64,000 bases of DNA from Siphonodentalium dalli (GCA_032622095.1 CP136061.1:4212505-4276504), one strand, 5' to 3'; counted from the first letter of the stretch, positions 32,420 to 44,254 are shown. Notes: generated by a model from the sequence alone, not told the origin. Made by a program: numbers and translations.

Positions 32420-33345
32420 TCTTTCGGTCAATTTGACGCATGGGATGGTGGCCCGCCCAAATACCTATCAGAGACACCCCAGCCTTCACCCGGGGGAGGG
32501 TAACGGCCACACTGAGGGGGTGGAGTATGGACTATTTTGGAGAACTGTAAGGATTTCGGCCAATTTGATAGTATGGGTGGGTGGCTCGCCCCAAATAAAC
32601 CATAGAAACACCCACCCCTCACATCCGGGGGGGGGGGGCTACCACCGAGGGGGTGAACGTGGGATATGGACCATTTTCGAGATTGGTAAGGATTTCGGCC
32701 AATTGACGGCATGGATGGATGGCCCGCTCAAATGTCCCATAGAAACAGCCCACCCCTGAACGCTGGGGGAACCACCCCAGGAGGTGAAAATGGGGTATGG
32801 ACCATTTTCGAGAACGGTAAGAATTTCGGTCAATTTGACGTCAGCAGTGTGTGTAGCCCACTCCAACTACCCCCTAGAAACACCCTCACCGGAGGTACCA
32901 CCCCGAGGGGGTGAAAAGGGGTATGGACCATTTTCGAGAACGGTGGGTGGCACATCCCAAATGCCCCCCATAGAAACACCGCACCCCACCGGACCCCATT
33001 TTCACCCGCGGTAAGGGTGGGGGTGTTTCTATGACTATATTTGAGGGCGGGCCGCCCACCAATGACGTCATATTGGCCGAAATCCTTACCGTTCTCGATA
33101 ACGGTCCATACCCCATTATATGGGGTATTTGGGGCGGGACACCTACACATGCCGTAATATTGACCAACAGATGCATGTTTTTGCGAATAATGAATAAAAT
33201 GCTCCATACCCCATTTTCACCCCAGCAGGGTGGTACCCTCCAGGGATGAGGGTAGGGTGTCTATATGGGATATTTGGAGCGGGCCACACACCCCTGTCGT
33301 CAAATTGGCCGAAATCCTTACCGTTCTAGCTAGTTCCCCATTCGA
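32420..33345. repeat. GC-rich ~135 bp tandem repeat that inverts on itself, copy 1
   Basis: The units contain GGTATGGACCATTTTCGAGA, GGTAAGGATTTCGGCCAATT, a (G/C)GCCCGC word and CATAGAAACACCC, with CATAGAAAC-type landmarks near 32601, 32738, 32872 and 32969. At about 32990-33020 the orientation flips: GGTGGGGGTGTTTCTATG, AATTGGCCGAAATCCTTACC and ATTGGCCGAAATCC then appear as reverse complements up to 33345. Several overlapping open frames on both strands result from the GC-rich, stop-poor units and are not genes. The poly-G run near 32628 differs in length between the two copies. Confidence 0.85.
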
Positions 33346-34141
33346 GTACAACCATTGTAATGGCGACCTCTGTAACAGACACAATTTTTTAACAAATTTT
33401 ACTTCTTCAAAATACACATTTCAAGGAACGAGTGGTGTTCAAAGAAGGAAGCAATATATATCTTGATGTTGTGAACTATATATACAGCGTGTGTAGTACA
33501 TAAATTGCACAAGTGTGTACAAATAAATAATGTTTTAAAATTTCGTGATTTCTGCTACAGAATTACTTATATACCTGGACTTTATTCTTACTTATAGTCC
33601 TTTTTTTTATAAAACTACCACTGCCTGTGTTGTTACAAACACCGGCACAAAGCTGTGTTTATAATTTAATCAAGGGTGTACACCAAAGTTGGAATCACTG
33701 ACTTTTGACTGCAGGCCAGGTACATGCAGTAGTCAGTCTCAACTCTCAGCCTCACTCAGACACAGAATTATCGAAATAATTTGACCGATTTGGGTGCATT
33801 TTAAGAGTGACTTTTTCATAAAACAGCGAATTCTGACATGAGTCGTGACTAGTTGCAGATAAGCGCTGACATGACAATAATTTCAGGCGTCAAACTCACC
33901 TTTTTTGGGAGGTTAATCCGACTTCTCCAGATATCGCACAAAGTGTTAATAGTAAATGTCGATTATGCTGAAAAGTGGAAGTGAAGTGGAGAAAACAAAA
34001 TCAAGCGAGTCTACTCGCTAGCTGTCATTGAGCTAGATTCTGCGCAGTAACGTCCCGGAAGTCACGTGTGAAATTTACAAAAAAGCATACAAGCTATTTT
34101 CGCTCTTGGTATAGAAATATAGAAAACATATATGACGTCAT
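33346..34141. other. Noncoding DNA, copy 1; nothing recognised
   Basis: AT-rich with no repeat, ORF or RNA feature that I can support. Confidence 0.35.
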
Positions 34142-34144
34142 AAT

Positions 34145-34459
34145 TCACCCGCATTTAGGTAAAAAGCACCCTTGGTGGTTGCTAATATTTTTGTCGAGAT
34201 TATTCCATAGGGACTTCGTTGATGGTAAAAATGATCTGTGATATTCATAGTCAAAACCAGGGATTATGAAGTGATTGCTTTGTCTAGTTGCACGCCAAGA
34301 TATTTTTCCGTGAATCGGGGGTACTAGTGTTCTAAGATAAGTCGGTGACTGGCCATTTAACATTTTATAAAACAATTTTAATTTGTGTTTTTCACGACGT
34401 GATTTCAAGGTTTCCCAACCAATCGTACCTTGTTCACACGCAAGTAGTGTATTACGTAA
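34145..34459 (-). pseudogene. Non-LTR retrotransposon ORF2 C-terminal fragment, copy 1
   Basis: The minus-strand frame reads from about 34459 (LRNTLLACEQGTIGWETL) through KSRREKHKLKLFYKMLNG, QSPTYLRTLVPP, RATRQSNHF and YHRSFLPSTKSLWNNLDKNI to a stop at 34145. The series LGWETL-like, SRR..HKL.LFYKM.NG.SP.YL..LVPP and R.SF.PST..LWN.L is the hallmark of the region downstream of the reverse transcriptase domain in many LINE ORF2 proteins. Only about 105 residues remain: no RT, no endonuclease and no poly-A visible. A 5'-truncated, dead insertion. The copy is at 43940-44254. Confidence 0.85.
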
Positions 34460-35620
34460 TTAGAGGTAACAAATCCTTATTAACGGCCCTCTGGAATATA
34501 TTATCATTGTGACCGTTCAACACACGACGAACTTATATTATATATAAATGTACGTGCCATTTAAATCCCAATGCTACATCGAAACTAAAAAGTTGTATAT
34601 AACATAATTGAACAAATTTGATTAGTTGCATGGGCGATATTTAATGGGTGCACATTGACAATACTTGGTGTGTATCATATTTTGATGTAAAATTCGAGCT
34701 TGGCGGCTCGGTGGTCAGTCATGTCGACATTAACTATAGTGTCTATATTAGTCCTTTCCAATATCACAATTATTCACATCACTTAAATGTGTTTTATTCA
34801 CAATAAACTCTTGAAAAAATATATTATTTGACTTTCCATGAAAAACACGGACCAATAACCGGATTATAGTTGAATGCTATATATATGCAATAATATATAT
34901 TCTGGAACTGATTTTGTTCGCTCACCAGTGGGAATTTATAGCAAGAAGACCTGTCTAATTCAACTCAAACGAAACCCACACCGTCGCATGTGCGTGTCAT
35001 CGTTAACACTTCGCATGATCGGCGGCATGTATACAAAGTGATGAGTGTTCTGCAGGGAAGCAAAAAAAAAAACCCGTATCAACACAGCGGCAAATAGACG
35101 TGTCACTGAATAAACAGCTCGACCAAATCACTTAACAATGCGCTATATGGTGTGTTAATGAGCCATAACAGTTTGTCTGAATTAGTAAGCGTCATGAATT
35201 GTTTTTAAAGCAATTGCTAGTCAATTGAGCTGTGTCAGGGAAAGAAAAAGAAGAACCGATGAGGCTTGCCATCAGCCTCTCACTGTTGGAATTTCTAAAT
35301 ATGTATTAATTCTTGTTGACTTTTTTTTCTTCTTTTTTTGATATTGAATTTACAAATTAAAGGCCCTTTCGACCATCCCGGGGTTAGCCCCCCAAAATAA
35401 CATATGCAAAAATTGAGTTGTGTCAAAAAAACTAAAACAAATCATGAGTTGGGGTTCAGATTCCCACGTTGAACCAACGCGTTTAGTGTGATAATTCTGA
35501 CAGAGTGTATGGATCTATTTTGTAACGGAGTATTCATGTCGATTATAATTGACTTCATCCTGGTGAGTAAACTACTCGAATTGCAACTAACTGGTTCTTG
35601 GCTAATCAGTGATATATATA
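34460..35620. other. Noncoding DNA, copy 1; nothing recognised
   Basis: Short A and T runs near 35060 and 35320 (length-variable between copies). No gene or element boundary recognised. Confidence 0.35.
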
Positions 35621-36656
35621 AAATTCGCTGCAAGAAAGAGCGCTACTTTTTCTCGTAAAAATTAGAATGGCCGACTGAAGCCGTTTTATCGTTCCAACTA
35701 AGCCGTTCTTAGCGGCACTTCATCCATAAAATACGAATATACACCATATATCAGAAGATGTATCAAATGTGATATTGTAAGGGATTTGTACTCTTCATTT
35801 GTTATAATTCGCACTTATTGTTATTTCAGTTGTGATTAATAGCCCAGATGCCGGAAGCCGGACCGTGTCCAGCGATTACAACCCAAGTTACAAAATAGAT
35901 CAACTGGTTTGAACGAATGTATGGAAGCGTATTAGTGCCACATAAAAATAAAACTTTAGTGTAAACAATATTTATTTTAACAAAAGAACAGAACATCACG
36001 TTGACAATTATACATATTGAGAAAAAAAAACATAGTTCAAATGAGGATTAGATAACAAGCCATGAGCCTATGGCTTTTATAAAAATCTTTTCCTCCAAAA
36101 ATGTTACCCCGAGTGTCAATACAGACAGCTACAGGGTAAAGAGGACGGGAATTTGAATATTGTTCTGTGTTTTCAAATAAATGTTGGGAAGTTAGTTAAG
36201 TGAGTGCAGGGATCAGAAAGATGGAGGAGTGATAGAAGGGAGGAGATTATGAAATAGACAAGAAAGATAATAAAGTAGGTGGAAAAGAAGTGTGATAAAT
36301 GCTGTATACAATAATAAAATAAATATATAAAATAAAACTGTGGGTCCCAGTATGTCCTAATTAGGAGATACTATCTCCTAATTAGGAGATAGTAACTCCT
36401 AACTAGGAGATAGCTATGTCATAATTAGGAGATAGTAACTCCTAATTAGGAGATAGTAACTCCTAATTAGGAGATAGTAAGTCCTAATTAGGAGATAGTA
36501 AGTCCTAATTATGACATAGTAAGTCCTAATTAGGAGATAGTAAGTCCTCATTAGGACATAGTAAGTCCTAATTATGACTTAGTTTCTCCTAATTAGGAGT
36601 TATTATCCTAAGTTATTATCCTAATTAGGAGATAATATAGATATAAAGAACTCAAC
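35621..36656 (+). mobile_element. Element X, copy 1 (contains a 21 bp palindromic array; empty Harbinger site)
   Basis: Defined by comparison with the inverted copy at 49043-51423. Both share AAATTCGCT(G/C)CAAGAAAG, then GGCCGACTGAAGCCGTTTTA, TCTTAGC(G/A)GCACTTCATCC, CGAATATACACCA, GTATGGAAGCGTATT, GTCCCAGTATGT, the palindromic array, and finally ATATAAAGAACTCAAC. No ORF and no clear TIRs. The TAA at 35699-35701 marks the exact place where the other copy carries a 1652 bp insertion. The middle part (35935-36125) shares layout with 37690-37880 and may be the 3' tail of a retroelement. Confidence 0.75.
36350..36640. repeat. 21 bp palindromic tandem array (TCCTAATTAGGAGATAGTAA), copy 1
   Basis: About thirteen units of TCCTAATTAGGAGATAGTAA plus one base, with GACATAG or GACTTAG variants. 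CTCCTAATTAGGAG is itself palindromic, so each unit can form a small stem and the array reads almost the same on both strands. Copy 2 (46150-46405) lacks about 13 bp. Related arrays lie at 48775-48929 and 49068-49301. Confidence 0.92.
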
Positions 36657-36778
36657 CCCAGTTAGCGGTCATTTTCATTCCCATTCATCGCTCAGAGTCG
36701 CCGCCCAGAGAAAGGACGTGCCCTCTTTGAGAGACGGTTGATTTTTCTGTCGGGCTTGGCTGGACATGGATAGCTTAA

Positions 36779-37120
36779 AGGGGGACTGTACACTAAATCC
36801 GACCATTTGTGTGACCATCTCCGTTTATACTCAACAGAGTTTATGCAACAAATGAATGAATTTGAGACAAATATTAGTGCAAAATACACTCGTGTGCTCA
36901 TTGGACGAATACAATAACATGGTAATTATAATGAAAATTTATTTATGACTCCAACCGTTTATTAATTTCCATTATAATTACCATGTCGTTTGCATCATTC
37001 GTAGAGCACACGAGTGTACTTTGCGCTAATCAATGGCCCAACAGTATTCATTCATATATATTATGTTGAGTATAAAAGGAGATGGTCTCATAAATAGCCG
37101 GATTTAGTGTACAGTACCCT
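36779..37120. mobile_element. 342 bp foldback MITE flanked by TTAA, copy 1
   Basis: The ends AGGGGGACTGTACACTAAAT and ATTTAGTGTACAGTACCCT are inverted repeats, and TTAA is present on both sides (36775-36778 and 37121-37124). The arms continue to pair for about 150 bp: ACACTCGTGTGCTC with GAGCACACGAGTGT, and CATGGTAATTATAATG with CATTATAATTACCATG. A TTAA target is the hallmark of piggyBac-type elements, although the AGGG end is not the textbook CCC start. The 36692-36901 open frame is part of the arm. The copy is at 46561-46902. Confidence 0.85.
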
Positions 37121-37919
37121 TTAATCCCCAGCCAAGTCTCGCACGATGTGAACTCTTGCCAGTCGGTGCATTGTGTCCATGGACCAATCAGGACCATACG
37201 TACACATGCAGGCTGACTTGAAGTGGTTTTGCAGTAACAGGTCACACCAGTAGCAACAGTAACTGGAAGTGGCATGATAGGGTATGATATACCTCTGGTA
37301 GGACCGACAGGAAGCCACCCTCATGGGGCCATCAAGACCACTCGAGGGAAGAAGAAAAAGAACAAGTGAAACACAGAAACAGTATACAGAATTAGGGGGA
37401 AAAGCGAAAAAGAAGAAGTAAAAAAAAGTTTAGATAATTTTCCCATCATTTTTCATTGTTATATCACCATTTATAACACCCAACATCATTCCTACGTGGG
37501 TCGTGGGGGAGGACATACTGCCCTTCCAAATCCTCCCGGGCCCCAATCTCAATTTCCCAATAAACGGTTCGCGGTCATTTAGACCCACTCACATAATTAT
37601 TGTATTCATTCGTTTGCAATGGACGAAGCATTGCAACTCTACTTCAATTTGGGGCTGAGTTATAAATACATCGTCCAATGTTTGTCTAATTTAGTGTAAA
37701 CATATTTTTATTTCCAAATCCAAACATAATACACATAATACACAAATGACATAAATATACAACATATAAGAGATATAAGAGATATTGTATGGAAATGAGG
37801 ATCAGACAACAAGCCCGAGGGCTTATATGAAGTCTTCTCCTCTTTGGCGACATGCCCCTTCCCCAATAAGTGAGGGAGGGGTATCGATCAGACGGGAAAG
37901 GATATAAATAATGCTTTTC
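37121..37919. repeat. End of unit copy 1, with a segment resembling 35935-36125
   Basis: 37690-37870 (TTAGTGTAAACATATTTTTA, AAATGAGGATCAGACAACAA, GCCCGAGGGCTT and TCTTCTCCTC) parallels 35955-36095 (TTAGTGTAAACAATATTTAT, AAATGAGGATTAGATAACAA, GCCATGAGCCTATGGCTTTT and TCTTTTCCTCC). I infer two related 3' tails of a retroelement read on the minus strand. No intact ORF. Confidence 0.5.
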
Positions 37920-38800
37920 AAATTGGGTTGAATGCAGTCGTTTTATATAAAAAAATTTGTAACCAAAGTTTAGACCAATCACATAGCTTCTCTTTGACAA
38001 CATGCACTAATCAGATTCTTGTTTTAAGATTTATCTTACTGACATGTTTTAAATCGACCGGAGTCCCACATATGTTTCGTCATAGGCTTACATGTATTTA
38101 ATGGTTGTAAACAATGGCTGACGAGAATGGGTCTTTTTGAAGAACGTGGCTACGACGAATACGTCTCTGCGTTCACTTGTAAGTTTTATTCATTTTACTC
38201 TTCTCATTCGTGTTTTGACATGTTCATAGTATATGAGATAGTTACTTTATTTTCAGGACAGTCAATGCCAGTCCTATATGGATGTTGGATTTCATGATCA
38301 ACATATGAATAAATGGCGAAATTATTATGAAGTTTGTCCAACGGTATGCACATTTTTTAATCTATGCAACTTATGTTTTGATCAAATGCAGATGCGATGG
38401 TGTTATACCATACACTTGTGTAGCCCCACCCTAGTCCAATCAGTCGAGTGCTAAATGTATTACGTCGCCATAGGCTGTCCAAAACGAATTCGTGATCCAC
38501 TCAGGGATGTGATGACAGTGGGGGTCAATTAGACAATTTTCAGGTTCAGATTCTTGTTTTCATGATCATCACCCAATCCATGCAAATTGTAAATTGATGC
38601 GTGTCTTGTGACTATGTCCTCCATTTTCATGATTTGTTTTATATATTACAAGGGCATCTATATATATATATAGTATTGAAGAAACAGAAAAATAATCTTT
38701 TGGTGTATTGTTTTATAGCTTTACTAAACACTTATTTCAACACCGGACGACAAATTTGTTAGATTTAGATGTTTTTCATACTTTTTGTGTTTTAAGTAAA

Positions 38801-39363
38801 GCTAGGGTGACCCAATTGAGTCACTTTTGACCCAATATGTAGTCACTTTTTATCTAATTATGACCCAATTTATATATTCATATATAACTCAATTTTAGTT
38901 AAAGGCTACTTAATATTACTTAATTGTATAACCCAATTCCATTGAGCTATTTTATGTAACCCAGTGACTAGTCGCATATTGAGATACAATCTGAACAAAT
39001 ATTGGGTTAGTAGTTAACTAATTGATTTTGACTCAATTGATTGAGTTACAATTAATTTAATTTGTGTGGGAGGAAAATGATTTAACTCATGTTCATTTTT
39101 CTACAATTAGTTACCACATTTAGTTAGTCTATATTTAATTAACCATAATAAGTTCATTAGAGTTATTTACCTTCATTTATTAGTACATATTTAGTTACTC
39201 AAGTTAGTCAGGAGTTTGATCCAATAGTTTAGTTAATAATTGACAAGTCAATGGTTAGTCCATATTTAGTTACCAATTATTTAGTAGCATGATTTGTCCC
39301 AATAGTTTAGCTAAGAGTTGACTAAAATGTATTAACTAACATTTTTTTGAGTGTGGAGTTTTG
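38801..39363. repeat. Motif-rich region (GACCCAATT and TTTAGTTA words), copy 2
   Basis: Same as 29008-29570, offset 9793; I saw no difference. Confidence 0.5.
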
Positions 39364-39993
39364 GAGAGTACATATTCACCTCACAATATTTTTTTGGGGG
39401 CAATTCTGATTATTGATTAATAATTACAACCACTTCACACTCTATAGTAAATTGCCGTTGAGTTTATCAAAGCTAATGTAATTATATCGGATAATTACAT
39501 TAGGTCGAGATTTTATCAAAAACGACACAACAGTACCTGCGCGCAATGATATTTGTAGTCCGTTGCATAGTATCTAAGGACGCTACTTTCTTCGCACTTG
39601 CTTCGCAGTACACATTTATTTTCACGTACGGTATGAAAGCCAAAAAGAGAATTATAAATAAATATCCAAATAAAGACAATGCCCCAATGAAATAAACATT
39701 CCCAAGCTGTTTACAGAGTATAAATTTGGTCGTATTTGCGACGTTTCGTTACGAAATGCACGGCTAAACTAGCACAACTTTTGTGTTTTGTCTTCATTTT
39801 TCAATAAAACTCAAAGCCAAAAACTACGCCCACCCCAGTACACCCTTTCCACCTTAGCCCACCTGATCGTCTCACATGGTTACCTGCACGCGAATGACGA
39901 TGATTTCATATGTACGGACTATAAAAGAGAGAAATTTTGAGGAGACAAAAACGTTATTCCAGTATTCTGAGCTTTAGACTTAGGTGTATCATA

Positions 39994-40182
39994 ATGGAGG
40001 TCGGTGAATTCGGGTTTGACCCAGAACTATTATTTCTGTTTGGTGATGCCAACAACCAAGATGATATCGATGCAGCTTTCAAAATCAATCAATTACCTTA
40101 TGTTAGACCAGGGGGTGGTGCCATTTATATTGCTAATATTCCAATGATAGACGATGAAGAAATGTTATATATGACCAACTGA
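39994..40182 (+). pseudogene. Short acidic ORF, copy 2
   Basis: Identical to the 62-codon frame at 30201-30389 (MEVGEFGFDPELL... to a TGA). Identity over such a recent duplication carries no information on selection. See copy 1 for description and doubts. Confidence 0.35.
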
Positions 40183-40499
40183 TGCCAGTGATAGACTCAT
40201 CTGCAACTTGTGCAAGTTCACCACTATTCAAGACTGAACTTCCGAACACAGTATTGCGAGCCCAAGGAGAACAATGAATAACTTTACATAATAATAATAA
40301 TAATAATCATATACCTGAACCTGATGTGGAACAACTTACTGAAACTGCTGAGACAGATAGGTTTGTACTCACTTTATCGCACCCTTTATTAACTAAATCA
40401 AAAGATCCATATCCTTAAGTTAAAGGGACCTTTAGTTTTAATTTATCACATAATGACATTGTTTTAACTTTAAGACAAATTATTTTTGGACCAAATTGG

Positions 40500-40685
40500 A
40501 TGCAATTGAATTGCAAAAAACTGAAATTGACAAAATTCTTGTTATCAATTTCAATAACTGAACTAGTGGGCCTACTAGATAAAATAAATGTGAACGAGTT
40601 TCCTGTTTATCGCACCAGGAACAATGTAACATATAATAAACGCTATTTATTAAGGAATAATCTTCATCTTGGTTTCCTAATATAA
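40500..40685 (+). pseudogene. Small Leu/Lys-rich ORF, copy 2 (uncertain)
   Basis: Identical to 30707-30892; no recognisable family. Confidence 0.2.
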
Positions 40686-40782
40686 TTACAGTCTAAATGT
40701 ATATGCTGAATCACAAATCTACATATATATTATATTTTTTATTTTAGTGCTACCGTTAACCAACTTAGTAATGAATGACTAC

Positions 40783-40924
40783 AAGAATGCCAAGATGATA
40801 CTACAGGTACTTCCAGTGCCGACAAGAGTGGACCAACAGAAACAACTGAAGCCAGTGAAGGGAATAGCGAAGAAACGAGTGTGCCAAATGGAGGTGGACC
40901 AATCTGTAAGTGGGTAAGTTCAAC
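40783..40924 (+). pseudogene. Exon-like acidic stretch with a GTAAGT donor, copy 2
   Basis: Identical to 30990-31131, including the GTGGGTAAGTTC splice-site-like end. Confidence 0.3.
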
Positions 40925-41139
40925 GCATTATTATAATAAGTGAGAATCGCTATTGGAAAACAAAATGTAACAACGGTTTAAGTGAAAACAAACACTGCCC
41001 TGTTCTAATATTTGCATCTGTCATAATTCAGTGCCAATGTTTGCGGAGTTATGTAATGAAATATATCCAAAACGTTTTTGTTATGCACCAATCTTAAGGA
41101 AGCTTAGTACAAATATAGTAATGGAGATATCAAAAACAT

Positions 41140-41490
41140 ATGTCTTGTAAGCAACAATCACCTCAAGATAAACGCATGTATGCTGTTCCAGAAGCTGGGA
41201 ATAATTGTCCAGTGAAATCATTGAGAACTGTCATAAAACACGCACCTACAGCATTGTCATTATTCCACCAGAGTGACAAAGACGCATTGGTTAATCCAGA
41301 GAAATATGAATACTGGTACTTCACAAAACGCATAGTCAAAAGGACATTCATCAAATTCATGACGGACATATGCAAGCAGTCAAATTGTTCTAAGATATAT
41401 ACTGCTCATTGTCTATGAGCAACGGCAATAAATTCGCTCAATAATGCTGGATTTGAGGCACGACATTCTGGTCCGAATCGGCATCTCTGG
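41140..41490 (+). pseudogene. Crypton-type tyrosine recombinase remnant, copy 2
   Basis: Same frame as 31347-31697, with the same TGA (41416-41418) in place of the HxxR arginine codon. It differs from copy 1 at three bases, all amino-acid changing: Asn to His (31473 in copy 1), Cys to Phe (31528) and Pro to Arg (31537). These are three of the eleven substitutions I found in the whole 9.8 kb, within 65 bp. No nucleophile tyrosine or downstream frame is preserved. The upstream R-box of the recombinase is not visible either, so only the C-terminal part of the catalytic domain is present. Confidence 0.75.
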
Positions 41491-41668
41491 TTTAGACTAG
41501 GTTTTATTCTAGACCAGGTTTAACTCCAGTTTAAACTAGGTTTAAGTAGGGTTTAAACTTGGTTTTACAGTAGTTAAACCAGGTTTATGGGAGTAAAACT
41601 GGGTTTTAGCGTACTTAAACCAAGTTTTGTGATAAACTCAGTTTAAGTTGAAACTAGGTTTTATTAAC
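41490..41668. repeat. TTTAAACTAGG-type short repeats, copy 2
   Basis: As 31697-31875. Confidence 0.65.
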
Positions 41669-42212
41669 GTGATAAAGTTATGGTAATATTACTAATTGTT
41701 TGTGGTGAATTGGCTATATAATCATCAGTATAAGCTTAGGTATATATGATTTATACGTACCATACGTCTCGCCTCGAACATACACCTTTAAATATACTTT
41801 GAAAAAAAATTCAAAGTTAAACCACCCTACCCCAGGTTTGACTAATACCTAGTTTTTTGGGTTTAATTATTCGGCCGATATTTTTCGCCCAATATTGATG
41901 TTGTTTCTTCGTGAATATGGGAGTGTTTATTTTGAATTGGGGGAGGCGTTTATGCGCGGGCGTTTGTCACTCAATGTATATGCAGGAGAGTCTTAGTGGA
42001 ATTCGGGGTGGCGATGTGGGTACTTATGAGATAAATTCTAACAAAATATGTGCCAGTGTGATGGATGATTTCTTGCTATATATGTCTGTTTGCAATTCGC
42101 TCGTTCGGATGTCGATTTGGCGGCTGAGAGCATGACGGGATCGGACTGATTAGATTGACACGTTAGACACGAACATGACTTTTGAAACTGATTCCTTATT
42201 CACAAAAAGGTC

Positions 42213-43140
42213 TCTTTCGGTCAATTTGACGCATGGGATGGTGGCCCGCCCAAATACCTATCAGAGACACCCCAGCCTTCACCCGGGGGAGGGTAACGGC
42301 CACACTGAGGGGGTGGAGTATGGACTATTTTGGAGAACTGTAAGGATTTCGGCCAATTTGATAGTATGGGTGGGTGGCTCGCCCCAAATAAACCATAGAA
42401 ACACCCACCCCTCACATCCGGGGGGGGGGGGGGCTACCACCGAGGGGGTGAACGTGGGATATGGACCATTTTCGAGATTGGTAAGGATTTCGGCCAATTG
42501 ACGGCATGGATGGATGGCCCGCTCAAATGTCCCATAGAAACAGCCCACCCCTGAACGCTGGGGGAACCACCCCAGGAGGTGAAAATGGGGTATGGACCAT
42601 TTTCGAGAACGGTAAGAATTTCGGTCAATTTGACGTCAGCAGTGTGTGTAGCCCACTCCAACTACCCCCTAGAAACACCCTCACCGGAGGTACCACCCCG
42701 AGGGGGTGAAAAGGGGTATGGACCATTTTCGAGAACGGTGGGTGGCACATCCCAAATGCCCCCCATAGAAACACCGCACCCCACCGGACCCCATTTTCAC
42801 CCGCGGTAAGGGTGGGGGTGTTTCTATGACTATATTTGAGGGCGGGCCGCCCACCAATGACGTCATATTGGCCGAAATCCTTACCGTTCTCGATAACGGT
42901 CCATACCCCATTATATGGGGTATTTGGGGCGGGACACCTACACATGCCGTAATATTGACCAACAGATGCATGTTTTTGCGAATAATGAATAAAATGCTCC
43001 ATACCCCATTTTCACCCCAGCAGGGTGGTACCCTCCAGGGATGAGGGTAGGGTGTCTATATGGGATATTTGGAGCGGGCCACACACCCCTGTCGTCAAAT
43101 TGGCCGAAATCCTTACCGTTCTAGCTAGTTCCCCATTCGA
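42213..43140. repeat. GC-rich self-inverting ~135 bp repeat, copy 2
   Basis: As 32420-33345, with a poly-G run two bases longer (near 42421). That shifts the overlapping open frames between the copies, further evidence that they are not genes. Confidence 0.85.
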
Positions 43141-43939
43141 GTACAACCATTGTAATGGCGACCTCTGTAACAGACACAATTTTTTAACAAATTTTACTTC
43201 TTCAAAATACACATTTCAAGGAACGAGTGGTGTTCAAAGAAGGAAGCAATATATATCTTGATGTTGTGAACTATATATACAGCGTGTGTAGTACATAAAT
43301 TGCACAAGTGTGTACAAATAAATAATGTTTTAAAATTTCGTGATTTCTGCTACAGAATTACTTATATACCTGGACTTTATTCTTACTTATAGTCCTTTTT
43401 TTTATAAAACTACCACTGCCTGTGTTGTTACAAACACCGGCACAAAGCTGTGTTTATAATTTAATCAAGGGTGTACACCAAAGTTGGAATCACTGACTTT
43501 TGACTGCAGGCCAGGTACATGCAGTAGTCAGTCTCAACTCTCAGCCTCACTCAGACACAGAATTATCGAAATAATTTGACCGATTTGGGTGCATTTTAAG
43601 AGTGACTTTTTCATAAAACAGCGAATTCTGACATGAGTCGTGACTAGTTGCAGATAAGCGCTGACATGACAATAATTTCAGGCGTCAAACTCACCTTTTT
43701 TGGGAGGTTAATCCGACTTCTCCAGATATCGCACAAAGTGTTAATAGTAAATGTCGATTATGCTGAAAAGTGGAAGTGAAGTGGAGAAAACAAAATCAAG
43801 CGAGTCTACTCGCTAGCTGTCATTGAGCTAGATTCTGCGCAGTAACGTCCCGGAAGTCACGTGTGAAATTTACAAAAAAGCATACAAGCTATTTTCGCTC
43901 TTGGTATAGAAATATAGAAAACATATATGACGTCATAAT

Positions 43940-44254
43940 TCACCCGCATTTAGGTAAAAAGCACCCTTGGTGGTTGCTAATATTTTTGTCGAGATTATTC
44001 CATAGGGACTTCGTTGATGGTAAAAATGATCTGTGATATTCATAGTCAAAACCAGGGATTATGAAGTGATTGCTTTGTCTAGTTGCACGCCAAGATATTT
44101 TTCCGTGAATCGGGGGTACTAGTGTTCTAAGATAAGTCGGTGACTGGCCATTTAACATTTTATAAAACAATTTTAATTTGTGTTTTTCACGACGTGATTT
44201 CAAGGTTTCCCAACCAATCGTACCTTGTTCACACGCAAGTAGTGTATTACGTAA
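43940..44254 (-). pseudogene. Non-LTR retrotransposon ORF2 C-terminal fragment, copy 2
   Basis: Same as 34145-34459 (KSRREKHKLKLFYKMLNG, then SFLPSTKSLWNNLDK); I saw no difference. A 5'-truncated LINE relic that was carried along by the segmental duplication rather than inserted twice. Confidence 0.85.

Larger units (their letters stand above)
28127..37919. repeat. 9.8 kb segmental tandem duplication, copy 1
   Basis: 28127-37919 is repeated head-to-tail at 37920-47690. The offset is 9793 bp at the start and falls to 9772 at the end through small indels. I found eleven substitutions by eye: 31473, 31528, 31537, 32144, 35126, 35194, 35759, 36416, 36549, 36987 and 37785. There are also length changes in G, T and A runs, about 13 bp near 36606 and a few bases near 37410-37432. 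The junction 37909-37930 reads TAATGCTTTT then CAAATTGGGTTG. The outer flanks of the two copies differ, so this is a true head-to-tail arrangement or an assembly duplicate. Confidence 0.95.

Noticed and set aside
32428-33207. Several 70-125 codon ORFs on both strands
   Set aside because: GC-rich tandem units with few stops. The frames shift between the two 9.8 kb copies through a poly-G length change.
36692-36901. 69-codon minus-strand ORF starting MSTRVYFALIFVSN
   Set aside because: Lies across one arm of the TTAA foldback MITE; the hydrophobic start is by chance.
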